DNA of 47,962 nt, from assembly GCA_964636505.1 (NCBI GenBank), contig CAZWRY010000007.1:1-47962 (forward strand), in the 5' to 3' direction. The notes beneath the pieces are model-generated. The model was not told where the DNA came from, made no database searches, and was given only the letters and a program-made list of their open reading frames with translations. Made by a program: the position numbers and the translations under genes. Of the stretch, positions 23,154 through 31,428 are shown in pieces. The number at the start of each line of letters is the position of its first letter. Position 1 is the first letter of the stretch. This DNA comes from CAZSCF01 sp964636505. GTDB taxonomy: Bacteria > Patescibacteriota > Minisyncoccia > Moranbacterales > UBA2206.

Positions 23154-24131
23154 TTATTTTTTTCTTCTGCGGCCATGAAAAGCTTTGTGAATTTCTTTGA
23201 GCTGCGGATTGGTGATGTGGGTGTAAATCTGCGTGGTAGTAATAGAAGAATGTCCGAGCATTGTTTGGACGCTGCGGATGTCGGCGCCGTTCATCAAGAG
23301 ATCGGTAGCAAAAGAATGGCGAAATGTATGCGGGTGGACATCTTTAATAATACCGGCTTTGGTGGCATAATATTTTACAATTCTTTGAATGCTGCGAGGT
23401 GTGAGGCGCAAGCTGTCAGCGGACTCATTTTTTTTATTGTTTTTTTTAACAGTTTCTTTTTTAGAAGAAAATTTTTTCAAGCCTTTAATATCGCGCACAA
23501 AAACAGCCGGATCTATGTCGGTTCTTTTTTCCAGATATTTTTCCAGAGACGCTTTGGCTGAGTTGGAGATAAAGACAACTCTGATTTTTCCTCCCTTGCC
23601 TCTCACGCTGAATTCTTGGTTTTTGAGATCCAAGCGGTCTCTGTTTAGATTGGCTAATTCCGAAACGCGCAGTCCGGAAGAGAAAAGTAATTCCAAAATA
23701 GCTTGGTCCCGAAGAGATTTGAAATTATTGCCGTTAGCAGCGCTTATAATTCTTTCAATTTCTTCCGGTTCTAAAAACTCTACTTCTCTTCTTTCAGTCT
23801 TGCCTATTTCCACTTTCTCGGCTTGTAAGGTTTTAATGTCTTTGCGAGCCAGGTATTTCAGAAAACTGCGCAAGGCAATAATGTAGTAATTTTGGGTTAG
23901 TTTTTTCAGACTAGCTCCTTTTGGATTTTCAAAGCGATTCAGGAAAACACGATAACGGCTTATCAGGCTGTCATTTATGGCTTGGGGATCAGTTATTTTA
24001 GCCCACTCCAAAAAGCGGTCCAAATAGTGACTGTAATTATTAATAGTCTTGTGAGAGCGGCCCTTTTCTATTTCCAGATATTCCAGAAATTGATTTTTGA
24101 GATCTTTCAAGTTCATAATGTTGTGCGACAT
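23154..24131 (-). CDS. XerC/XerD-type tyrosine recombinase
   Basis: About 325 residues from ATG 24131 (MSHNI); a longer frame would run through the covarying-arm element and is rejected. The N-terminal SAM-like core-binding domain (FLEYLEIEKGRSHKTINNYSHYL) is followed by a catalytic domain with Arg in SSGLRVSEL, Lys in GKGGKIR, HTFRHSFAT, LGHSSI and the nucleophilic Tyr in TQIYTH. These act in dif resolution or site-specific integration. An odd Lys/Asn-rich insert (KKETVKKNNKKNESAD) lies before the last helices. No prophage genes are near, so a single-Xer chromosome-dimer function is likely. Its own -10 box suggests leaderless transcription. Confidence 0.88.
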   Translation of the reverse strand: MSHNIMNLKDLKNQFLEYLEIEKGRSHKTINNYSHYLDRFLEWAKITDPQAINDSLISRYRVFLNRFENPKGASLKKLTQNYYIIALRSFLKYLARKDIKTLQAEKVEIGKTERREVEFLEPEEIERIISAANGNNFKSLRDQAILELLFSSGLRVSELANLNRDRLDLKNQEFSVRGKGGKIRVVFISNSAKASLEKYLEKRTDIDPAVFVRDIKGLKKFSSKKETVKKNNKKNESADSLRLTPRSIQRIVKYYATKAGIIKDVHPHTFRHSFATDLLMNGADIRSVQTMLGHSSITTTQIYTHITNPQLKEIHKAFHGRRRKK

Positions 24132-24135
24132 TGGT

Positions 24136-24164
24136 ATTATATAGTCTAAAGCTAGTGTGCACAA
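24136..24164 (-). promoter_or_regulatory. Promoter, near-leaderless, of the Xer gene
   Basis: Minus strand TTGTGC, 17-nt spacer, TATAAT, ending 4 nt before the ATG. Confidence 0.6.
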
Positions 24165-24182
24165 TATTTGACGAGTTAAAGG

Positions 24183-24278
24183 AGCTTTGCAAGAAACAAT
24201 TTTAGAGCCAAATTGATAAGAATGGAACTCTATTTTTACTTTTTGCAATAAGCCTCTAAAATTGTTTCTTGCAAAGCT
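24183..24278. repeat. Covarying-arm hairpin element, copy 2
   Basis: Arms 24183-24207 and 24254-24278 are perfectly complementary over 25 bp (outer part GCTTTGCAAGAAACAA on the left). The core CCAAATTGATAAGAA...TTTTGCAATAAGC matches copies 1 and 3. Lies between the Xer and LysM-CHAP genes, which diverge. Confidence 0.8.
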
Positions 24279-24359
24279 TTCTGGGACGACAAGCCCAAGA
24301 CTATTAAACATTATTTGCTTTATTTAAGCCAGATTTACAGTTTTCGGGTACATTTTTTC

Positions 24360-24388
24360 TTGACATTTATAGCCAGAAAAGATATACT
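24360..24388 (+). promoter_or_regulatory. Consensus promoter of the LysM-CHAP gene
   Basis: TTGACA, 17-nt spacer, TATACT, giving a roughly 110-nt leader that contains ATGAG/CTCAT and TCATTTT/AAAATGA hairpins. Confidence 0.85.
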
Positions 24389-24506
24389 TCAAGGTGATAA
24401 AAATTAGGGATTGAGCCGATGAGAAAGCTCATTTTTAAAATGAAAATCTCTTAAGTTCAAGCCAAAAAGAAAGGTTAAGACAATTAGTAAACTTAATATC
24501 AGTTAT

Positions 24507-25679
24507 TTGGGAGGTTTATTAAAAAGTGCTAACTTTAGGGAGCTGAATTCCAATATTCATATAGCACAAAAGCGTATTGCTAAATTTATTAAAGAGCACA
24601 GGACCATAAAAGTTCTGCATATATTCAGAAATTATTCCGCTCTAGTGGTTGTTGTAAGCAGTGCTATCCTGGTTTCAGCTACTAATCTGACCGCAGGAAA
24701 AGAATCCAGTGGTTTTTTGTTTGGCTCGTTTGGAGAGTCAGAAGATTATACCAATCCTTTGGAAGACAGCATGTATCTCAAAGCCAGCAATCAAAAAAGC
24801 AACTTGGCAATGATAAGACTGGCTCAATCAAAAATTGTTTCCGATCCGGATTCAATCAAGGAGTTAAACCAAGAAAAAGCGTCGGATAATTTGGATGAAA
24901 ACGCCTGGGTTTCAGTTATTTCTCCGGTTAGAGAAGAACCTAAAGAAGGCGACGGAGTGGAAATTTATGAGGTTAAGGAAGGAGATACCATCAGCGGAAT
25001 CGCGGCTAAAAATCATATTTCCGTAAATACCATTTTATGGGCTAATGAAATTGATAATATTGATGAGATCAAGCCTGGCGACAGTATATTTATTCTGCCG
25101 ACAGACGGATTTTCATATACAATAAAGAAAGGCGATGACATTGAAGCCATTGCTAAAAAGTACAAAGCAGAAAAAGACAAGATTATTGCTTTTAACAATT
25201 TACCGGCCAATGGAATCTTGATTGAAGGCGAAACCATTATTATTCCGGGGGGGCAAAAAGAAGAATCAGCTCAAAGAAGAACCACAGCTCCAAGCACTGA
25301 CAATTCAAAAATTGCTTCCAGAAATTATGAGCCATTTGAATCAGTGGGCAAAAAACTTAGCGGAAAAGCTGGGACAGGCCATCGCTTCCCGTATGGTTAT
25401 TGCACTTGGTATGTGGCGCAAAAACGTTATGTGCCTTGGGGCGGTAATGCTGGAGCCTGGCTCTTCAATGCCAAGTCAATGGGCTATGCCACAGGCAAAA
25501 AACCCAAAACCGGAGCGATTATGGTTACTTCTGAGTCACGCTGGGGGCATGTGGCTTTAGTAGAAAAAGTCAGCGGTAGCAAAATTACTGTTTCTGAAAT
25601 GAATTATGCCGGTTGGGCTAAAAGATCAACTAGGACCCTGGATGCCGGAAGCCGAGTGATCAAGGGATTCATATATTAA
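24507..25679 (+). CDS. LysM-CHAP peptidoglycan hydrolase
   Basis: Up to 390 residues; start uncertain, because the frame opens with TTG and the nearby GGGAGG lies just after it. One membrane anchor (about 45-62, SALVVVVSSAILVSATNL) is followed by two LysM domains (VKEGDTISGIAAKNHISVNTILWAN, then IKKGDDIEAIAKKYK...) that bind glycan. The C-terminal CHAP domain carries the catalytic Cys in YGYCTWYVA and His in WGHVALVEKV. It would cleave cell-wall peptides for growth or division on the outer face. The transcript has its own consensus promoter and terminator. Confidence 0.85.
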   Translation: MGGLLKSANFRELNSNIHIAQKRIAKFIKEHRTIKVLHIFRNYSALVVVVSSAILVSATNLTAGKESSGFLFGSFGESEDYTNPLEDSMYLKASNQKSNLAMIRLAQSKIVSDPDSIKELNQEKASDNLDENAWVSVISPVREEPKEGDGVEIYEVKEGDTISGIAAKNHISVNTILWANEIDNIDEIKPGDSIFILPTDGFSYTIKKGDDIEAIAKKYKAEKDKIIAFNNLPANGILIEGETIIIPGGQKEESAQRRTTAPSTDNSKIASRNYEPFESVGKKLSGKAGTGHRFPYGYCTWYVAQKRYVPWGGNAGAWLFNAKSMGYATGKKPKTGAIMVTSESRWGHVALVEKVSGSKITVSEMNYAGWAKRSTRTLDAGSRVIKGFIY

Positions 25680-25697
25680 TTTTTTGCTAGTTTGCGG

Positions 25698-25731
25698 AGG
25701 GCTTTCTTTATTAGAGGGCCCTTTTGTTTTT
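25698..25731 (+). terminator. Terminator of the LysM-CHAP gene
   Basis: AGGGC and GCCCT arms, 15-nt loop, then TTTTGTTTTT. Confidence 0.65.
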
Positions 25732-26024
25732 GATAATTTTTTGGTATTCAATTTTTAATTTCTAATTTTTAATCAATTTCTAATGATTAAATTTATAAAA
25801 AAGGCTTAAATTAAGCATAAAATGAGGAATTTTATTTTAATATGGCCTAAGTATGCCATATTGGGTGTATTTCTCAGCCTTTTTATTGATATTATGGCCT
25901 ATATTAGCCAATAATGGCTAATAATGTTTGACTTTCGGCAGTTTTTATGATAGACTGTAAAATCGTAGAAAAAGGATAGAATTTTTACAAAAAAATATAA
26001 CATTCCATAAGGAGGAAGAGAAAA
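25732..26024. other. Gene-free spacer with palindromes and a promoter
   Basis: Holds a degenerate AATTTTTAATTTCTAA-type direct repeat (about 25745-25790), stem GCTTA/TAAGC, hairpin AATATGGC/GCCATATT (25839-25862), hairpin ATTAGCCA/TGGCTAAT (25903-25922), and the promoter listed separately. No reading frame. Confidence 0.6.
25928..25956 (+). promoter_or_regulatory. Promoter of the GC-rich exported protein gene
   Basis: TTGACT, 17-nt spacer, TAGACT. The hairpin ATTAGCCA/TGGCTAAT ends 5 nt before the -35 and could be an operator. Confidence 0.7.
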
Positions 26025-26807
26025 ATGAAGAAAATGTTCTCGGTTGTTTTAGTGGCGGCGTTGGTGATTTTTTCGGCATTTTTGGCCTTTGCGGCCGAAG
26101 ACAAAGTTGTGTTGGCTCCGGCCGAAGAGGAAGTCAAGTGGACGCCGACGGCGGAGATGAATATAACCGGAAGAACAGGCTATTTGAGCCAGTATTCTGG
26201 CTCGGCCTGTTACAAAAACCCCCTGTGGTCGCAGGCGGCAATCATCGGCCTGGACAAAGGCGGAAACGGCTTCTATGTGATGGCGGAAAATTTTTCTCCA
26301 TCAGCGCAGGAAGGGCGGGAGACTGACTTTTACGTTGGTTTCTACGCTGAAAAGTTCGGTGTCAAAGTTGACGCTGGGGCAGCCTTTTACTGGGTACGGG
26401 AACATAAGGCAAATGACTATTATGCTGTTTACGCGGCAGTAGAGCTTCCTTCTCCGGCCCTGGGGATCGTGCCCATTGTCAAAATGGAGTACGATTTCTC
26501 TAAAAAGGATGAGGGCGAGGACATGAACGGATTTATGTATTTCGCGGGTGTGAAGCGGGAATTTTCGCTTCACGAGAGAGTTAAAATTACGGCGGAAGTT
26601 GGGGCTGGTGGTAATACCGGACTTTATGGGCTGACTGCCGAAAACCTGGCATATGTCAGGGAGAAGATCGAAATTGAAATTTCCATTATGAAATGGCTGA
26701 AGCTGAAAGGCACAGCCCTGACCCAGCAAAACCTGGGCCGGCAGGATGGAATCGCGGCAGATACGGACAGATTGTTTGTGTATGCCGGAGCCGTGGCAAC
26801 ATTCTAG
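26025..26807 (+). CDS. Exported protein resembling an outer-membrane beta-barrel
   Basis: 260 residues. A signal peptide (MKKMFSVVLVAALVIFSAF, cut near AFA-AED) is followed by alternating amphipathic strands (GLDKGGNGFYVMAENF, DFYVGFYAEKFGVKVDAGAAFYW, YYAVYAAVEL) and a C-terminal ...LFVYAGAVATF ending in Phe, as in Gram-negative barrel proteins. Codon use is visibly GC-rich (about 50 %) beside AT-rich neighbours. Patescibacteria are not expected to have an outer membrane, so transfer from another phylum or assembly contamination needs thought. Strong Shine-Dalgarno AAGGAGGAAG. No function assigned. Confidence 0.7.
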   Translation: MKKMFSVVLVAALVIFSAFLAFAAEDKVVLAPAEEEVKWTPTAEMNITGRTGYLSQYSGSACYKNPLWSQAAIIGLDKGGNGFYVMAENFSPSAQEGRETDFYVGFYAEKFGVKVDAGAAFYWVREHKANDYYAVYAAVELPSPALGIVPIVKMEYDFSKKDEGEDMNGFMYFAGVKREFSLHERVKITAEVGAGGNTGLYGLTAENLAYVREKIEIEISIMKWLKLKGTALTQQNLGRQDGIAADTDRLFVYAGAVATF

Positions 26808-26829
26808 GATGTTGCCGCCAAAATAAAAG

Positions 26830-26872
26830 AACCGTGGTTGTGGTATTATTCATAATCACGGTTTTTGTTTTT
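26830..26872 (+). terminator. Terminator of the exported protein gene
   Basis: AACCGTG and CACGGTT arms, then TTTGTTTTT. Confidence 0.7.
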
Positions 26873-26880
26873 CTCGGGAA

Positions 26881-27027
26881 AATAATATCAGAAATAAATT
26901 TTATTAATTAACTTTCGAATAAGCAATAATATTTTATGTATAATTGGGCAGCTCTTTATTTTTTATAGCCAATAACGAAATTGGGGCAGCGTTAAAAAGT
27001 AAAACAAAATTTATTTCTAATATTATT
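26881..27027. repeat. Long-arm inverted repeat between convergent genes
   Basis: Arms 26881-26905 and 27003-27027 pair at 23 of 25 positions. The interior has AATTGGGCAGC (26942) repeated as AATTGGGGCAGC (26979). An alternative partner for the right arm is AGCAATAATATT (26922-26933). Located between the exported-protein gene and the helicase stop. Confidence 0.55.
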
Positions 27028-27040
27028 GCTGTAAAGTCTT

Positions 27041-29203
27041 TTAAATTTTTTTGAGCGGGGCGATGGAGGCGGAAAGTTTTTTGAGTCCAACCTTGGAAAA
27101 AGCAATCGTGAGAACATCGCCTTTGGCGGAAACAATTATCCCATTGCCAAACACCGGATGCTGGATGCGCTGGCCATCTCTATAGTTTGTGACATTGATA
27201 GATTTTGATGTAGGGGCAGGCTTAAAACCTGTCCCTACAAATAGTGTTCCATCAAATTTTGGTCTGGGCCGCATAGTTTGCAAAAGATGTTCCGGAATGT
27301 CATCCAAGAATCGAGAAGGAGAATTGGATTGAATTGAGCCGTAAATATTTCTTTCAGTAGTAAAGAGCAAATAAATTTTTTCTTTGGCGCGGGTAATGCC
27401 GACATACATCAGTCTTCTCTCTTCTTCCATCTCTTGCGGGCTCAAAAGACTGCGCGAATGGGGTAAAATACCTTCTTCGAGACCAACAATAAAAACATTA
27501 GTAAATTCCAAGCCCTTGGCGCTATGGAGTGTCATCAGGTGTACGGCTTCGGAGGCTCTATCAATATTATCCGTGTCGGAAATGAGAGCGACTTCTTCCA
27601 AGAAAAGTTCCAAGCCTTCGACTGTTGGGTATTCTTCGTATTTTTGTGCAACGGTCAAAAGTTCCATTACATTTTCATGCCGCATTTCACCTTCCTCACT
27701 GCCATCTAATAAATATTTTTCATAACCACTTTCAATATAAACTTTTTCAATAAATTCTCTGAGTTTTAGAGAAGATTTTATTTCAGCCATTCTTTTGATG
27801 AAGTCACAAAACTTGGAAATGTGATCCAATTTATTATCGGCAATATTTTTTTCTTTTTTAAGATTTATTCCAGCTTCAATAAGATTCAAATTATTTTCTT
27901 GGGAAAATTTTATCCATTTGCCAATGGTAGCTTCACCTATTCCTCTTTTAGGTTCATTGATAATGCGCTCAAGTGAAATTTGGTCATTAAAATTTTGAAT
28001 TAGTTTAAGATAAGCCAACACATCCTTAACTTCTTTTCTTTGATAAAATTTTATGCCGCCAATAATGCGATAAGGTAAACTAAAACGCAGCATGGCTTCT
28101 TCCAGAATTCGGGACTGAGCATTAGTGCGGTAAAGGATAACAAAGTCGCTGAATTTTTTACCCAATTTCATTTCTCTTTGAATTTCGGTAGCTACATATT
28201 CTGCTTCTTCTTTTTCGTCCCGAGCTTCAAAGGATTCAATCAAATGACCTCCTTTGTTTTCAGTCCAGATTTTTTTGTCTTTGCGGTTGATATTTTTGGA
28301 GATTATTCCATAGGCGGCATCCAGAATATTTTGGGTAGACCTGTAATTTTGTTCCAGTTTAACTACCTTGGCTTTTGGATAATCTTTTTCAAAATCAAGA
28401 ATATTTTGGATATTGGCTCCGCGGAAGGCATAAATCCCTTGCCAGTCATCGCCGACAACACAAATGTTCTGGTATTTTTTGGCTAAAAGATTCACCAGTT
28501 CATATTGGGCGTGGTTGGTATCCTGGTATTCATCCACCATAATATAGCGGAAAATATTTTGGTATTTTTCTAAGACTTCCGGAAAATCTTTGAATATTTT
28601 GACGGTGAACAGAATTAAATCATCAAAATCTAAGGCGGATTGTTCGCAACATTTTTTTTGATAAGAGGAATAGATTTTGGAAATTACTTCTTCGTAGTAG
28701 CTGCCGGCGCTTTTGGCAAAACGATCGGCGTCAATAAGTTCATTTTTGGCCTTGGAAATGGTGCCTAAGGCAGCCTTGGGATTGAATTGTTCGGGATTCA
28801 GCGAAAGCTCTTTGAAGACTTTTTTGATGAGAGCTAGCTGATCCTGGGAATCCAAAATGGAAAAACTTTTTTTGTAATCCAAGCGGTTTATTTCCCGGCG
28901 TAGAATTTTGACGCAAATTGAATGAAATGTGCCAATGAGAGGCAGGTTTGAGGAGGAAAAGGAAAAATCTCGCAGAAGATTCATTATTCGCTCTTTCATT
29001 TCTTGGGCAGCTTTATTGGTGAAAGTAACGGCCAGGATATTTTGTGGATAGACTTTCTTTTCTATGATTAAAAAAGCTGTGCGAAAAGCCAAAGCGCGCG
29101 TTTTGCCGCTGCCAGCTCCGGCAATAATCAAAACGGGGTCTTCGGTTGTTTCGACAGCCTCTCTTTGTGCCGGATTGAGTTTTTCCAATAAATTTGTGGG
29201 CAT
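27041..29203 (-). CDS. pcrA: UvrD/PcrA-type superfamily 1 DNA helicase
   Basis: 720 residues. Helicase motifs in order: Q motif LNPAQREAV, Walker A AGAGSGKT (28-35), FTNKAAQEMKER, DEYQDTNHAQYELV, VVGDDWQGIYAFRGA, LEQNYRST, and MTLHSAKGLEF and YVGITRAKEKI near the end. It unwinds DNA in repair and clears RecA or RNA polymerase. The C-terminal Tudor-like RNAP-contact domain (DGQRIQHPVFGNGIIVSAKGD) is present. The linker before it contains LFVGTGFKPAPTSKS, encoded by a 31-bp palindrome and absent from typical PcrA. An extended -10 box (TGCTACAAT) ends 6 nt before ATG, suggesting a leaderless transcript. Confidence 0.94.
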   Translation of the reverse strand: MPTNLLEKLNPAQREAVETTEDPVLIIAGAGSGKTRALAFRTAFLIIEKKVYPQNILAVTFTNKAAQEMKERIMNLLRDFSFSSSNLPLIGTFHSICVKILRREINRLDYKKSFSILDSQDQLALIKKVFKELSLNPEQFNPKAALGTISKAKNELIDADRFAKSAGSYYEEVISKIYSSYQKKCCEQSALDFDDLILFTVKIFKDFPEVLEKYQNIFRYIMVDEYQDTNHAQYELVNLLAKKYQNICVVGDDWQGIYAFRGANIQNILDFEKDYPKAKVVKLEQNYRSTQNILDAAYGIISKNINRKDKKIWTENKGGHLIESFEARDEKEEAEYVATEIQREMKLGKKFSDFVILYRTNAQSRILEEAMLRFSLPYRIIGGIKFYQRKEVKDVLAYLKLIQNFNDQISLERIINEPKRGIGEATIGKWIKFSQENNLNLIEAGINLKKEKNIADNKLDHISKFCDFIKRMAEIKSSLKLREFIEKVYIESGYEKYLLDGSEEGEMRHENVMELLTVAQKYEEYPTVEGLELFLEEVALISDTDNIDRASEAVHLMTLHSAKGLEFTNVFIVGLEEGILPHSRSLLSPQEMEEERRLMYVGITRAKEKIYLLFTTERNIYGSIQSNSPSRFLDDIPEHLLQTMRPRPKFDGTLFVGTGFKPAPTSKSINVTNYRDGQRIQHPVFGNGIIVSAKGDVLTIAFSKVGLKKLSASIAPLKKI
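27209..27239. repeat. Palindrome inserted in frame in pcrA
   Basis: TGTAGGGGCAGG and CCTGTCCCTACA arms, encoding VGTGFKPAPT in the helicase linker. Confidence 0.7.
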
Positions 29204-29209
29204 TTATAT

Positions 29210-29218
29210 ATTGTAGCA
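29210..29218 (-). promoter_or_regulatory. Extended -10 of pcrA, leaderless type
   Basis: TGCTACAAT on the minus strand, ending 6 nt before the start codon. The -35 is weak, as expected for an extended -10 promoter. Confidence 0.5.
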
Positions 29219-29242
29219 CATTTCAGGGAGCTTAAGAGAAGT

Positions 29243-29334
29243 GTTCAGCGAAGATAACTTTAGAGCCGAATTGATATGAATAAAACTTTATTTTATATTT
29301 TTGCAATAAGCCTCTAAAGTTATCTTCGCTGAAC
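29243..29334. repeat. Covarying-arm hairpin element, copy 3
   Basis: Arms 29243-29265 and 29312-29334 are perfectly complementary over 23 bp (outer part GTTCAGCGAAGATAA). Core CCGAATTGATATGAA...TTTTTGCAATAAGC equals copies 1 and 2. Lies between pcrA and the divergent methyltransferase gene. Confidence 0.8.
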
Positions 29335-29418
29335 AACTGACCTGGCGATTTGTAGTTTTTTTTATTTTATTGTAAAATATATCCATAACAGCAGAGCATT
29401 TAAAAAAACAAAAATAAA

Positions 29419-30006
29419 ATGTTAATCAATGAAAATTCTCAGGAGGGTGAGATAGATAAAAAATCTTTCTTCACGGCGAAATTTATTGATCCGCAAAATG
29501 TCATAGCGCAACTTGATTTGAAAAATGATATGACTGTGGCTGATTTTGGATCAGGGGCAGGCTATTTTACGTTGCCGATTGCCAAGAAAATTGAAGATGG
29601 CGGCAAAGTTTATGCCTTGGATGTCGTGCCTCAAAAATTGGAAGCGGTTATTAGCAAGGCCAAGTCGCAAGGACTGAATAATATTATGACCAAAAGAGTA
29701 AATTTGGAAAATAAAAACGGTTCCGGACTGGAAGATGGCAGTATAGATTTTATAATTATGAAAGATATGCTTTTTCAAAATAAAAATAAAAGCCAAATTA
29801 TTGAAGAAGCGCGCAGAATATTGAAAGCCGGAGGTCAAATTCTGGTTATTGAATGGGGTACAGACAATTTTTCTATCGGTCCGGAAAAAAGCCTCAGGAT
29901 ATATCGGGAAAGCGTCATTGAGCTGGCACAGAAGAAAGGACTGAAATTTTTAAAAGAAATAAAGGCCGGTAATTTTCATTACGGGCTGGTATTGGAAGCC
30001 GTATGA
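29419..30006 (+). CDS. Class I SAM-dependent methyltransferase
   Basis: 195 residues. Motif I VADFGSGAGYFTLPIA, the acidic end of strand 2 in YALDVVPQK, and ILKAGGQILVIEWG near the end define a Rossmann methyltransferase of the UbiE/Methyltransf_25 type. Substrate unknown. Its stop overlaps the start of the solute-binding lipoprotein by 4 nt (ATGA), so the two are translationally coupled. Confidence 0.8.
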   Translation: MLINENSQEGEIDKKSFFTAKFIDPQNVIAQLDLKNDMTVADFGSGAGYFTLPIAKKIEDGGKVYALDVVPQKLEAVISKAKSQGLNNIMTKRVNLENKNGSGLEDGSIDFIIMKDMLFQNKNKSQIIEEARRILKAGGQILVIEWGTDNFSIGPEKSLRIYRESVIELAQKKGLKFLKEIKAGNFHYGLVLEAV

Positions 30007-31418
30007 AGATATTAAAATTAAAAAGAAAAATAATTGCTTCTTCCCTGTTGCTTTTTTGCGTGGTTTTTCTTTCCGGATGCGGATGCAAGCCGGCGCCTCA
30101 ACAAAGGTACGCGATTGAATTGGAAGTCTGGGGTCTTTTTGATGACAGCGACGTCTATGACAGCATCTTTAGCGTCTATACCAACAATGTCGGTGCCAAC
30201 GTAATTAAAATTAATTACAAAAAATTTACTCAAGATACATACAAGAAAGAATTGTTGGATGCCTTGGCTACCGGCCAAGGACCGGATATTTTTCTTGTTC
30301 ATAATACCTGGCTGCCTGTTTTCGGAGATAAAATCATACCTGCTCCCGCGCAAATTTTAGATGAAAAAAGATTCAGAGAAAATTTTGTGGATGTGGTGGC
30401 GGATGATTTTTTGTATCAAGGACAGGTCTATGCTGCGCCAATGAGCATAAATACATTGGCTTTATTTTATAATCGCGATCTTTTAAATGAAGCAGGCATT
30501 GTTTCGCCTCCAGAAAATTGGGAAGAATTTGTGGAATATTCCAAAAAAATGACCCGGACGGCGGCCGGCAACAAAGTAAGCAGATCAGGTGCGATTTTGG
30601 GAACGGCCTATAATATTAATAGAGCAACAGATATTTTATCCGCGCTAATGATACAAGGTGGCACCCAAATGGTAGACAAAAACAGGGGCATTGCCGCTTT
30701 TGACAATGTTGTAAAAAGCGGAGATAAAGATGTTGCGGCCGGAGAGAATGCTTTAGATTTTTATACCCAGTTTGCCAACAATTCTTCGCCGATGTATTCC
30801 TGGAACAAGGATTTGCATTATTCTCTGGATGCTTTTTCCGAAGGATGGGCAGCTATGATGCTGAATTATTCTTGGAATATTGCCACAATTCAAGCTAAAT
30901 CTCCAAACCTAAATTTTAGCATCGCTCCCTTGCCTCAGCTAGAAGGCAACCAAAAAATAAACTATGCCAATTACTGGGCCTTTGCTGTTTCTAAAAATAA
31001 AAATGTGGATGCGGCCTATGCGAAAAGCAAAAATATAACCTTAGTCGGCAATGATATTCGCGCAGCCGAAGCTTGGAAATTGATTTCCTTTTTGACAACC
31101 AAGTATACTGGCACAGCACTGGATGCGGCTAAAAATAAAGGCGCTATTCCTTTGGATTATGATCCAACCATTGAATATCTCAAAAAGACGCATGCTCCGG
31201 CTGCGCGCAGGGATTTGATTGAATTGGAGAAAAATGATCCGGTGTTGGGAACTTTTGCGGTTCAGAATTTGACAGCCAAGAGCTGGTATCAAGCTGATCC
31301 GGAAGCTATAGAAGCGATATTTTTAAATATGATTGATGAGGTTAATAGAGGTAAATCCACCGTGAGAGAGGCCATTCGTTCAGCCGGAGTCAGAGTGACT
31401 CAACTAATGCAAAAATAA
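30003..31418 (+). CDS. Extracellular solute-binding lipoprotein (SBP family)
   Basis: 471 residues. Lipoprotein signal with lipobox LSGC (Cys about residue 26), then a fold with LEVWGLFDDSDVYDSIF, FLVHNTWLPVFG, YAAPMSINTLALFYNRDLLNEAGI and PENWEEFVEYSKKM, matching family 1/8 (maltose-type) binding proteins. These normally feed an ABC importer, but no permease or ATPase is nearby. Instead the next five genes encode pilin-like proteins, so a role in surface binding or DNA/sugar capture is possible. It is coupled to the upstream methyltransferase. Confidence 0.85.
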   Translation: MKILKLKRKIIASSLLLFCVVFLSGCGCKPAPQQRYAIELEVWGLFDDSDVYDSIFSVYTNNVGANVIKINYKKFTQDTYKKELLDALATGQGPDIFLVHNTWLPVFGDKIIPAPAQILDEKRFRENFVDVVADDFLYQGQVYAAPMSINTLALFYNRDLLNEAGIVSPPENWEEFVEYSKKMTRTAAGNKVSRSGAILGTAYNINRATDILSALMIQGGTQMVDKNRGIAAFDNVVKSGDKDVAAGENALDFYTQFANNSSPMYSWNKDLHYSLDAFSEGWAAMMLNYSWNIATIQAKSPNLNFSIAPLPQLEGNQKINYANYWAFAVSKNKNVDAAYAKSKNITLVGNDIRAAEAWKLISFLTTKYTGTALDAAKNKGAIPLDYDPTIEYLKKTHAPAARRDLIELEKNDPVLGTFAVQNLTAKSWYQADPEAIEAIFLNMIDEVNRGKSTVREAIRSAGVRVTQLMQK

Positions 31419-31428
31419 TTTTATTCAA

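Noticed and set aside
23154..24131. Integrase of an integrated element
   Set aside because: No attachment repeats, phage or conjugation genes surround it; a house-keeping Xer is more likely.
24132..24311. N-terminal extension of the Xer recombinase
   Set aside because: The extra frame runs through the covarying-arm element and the promoter; homology begins after ATG 24131.
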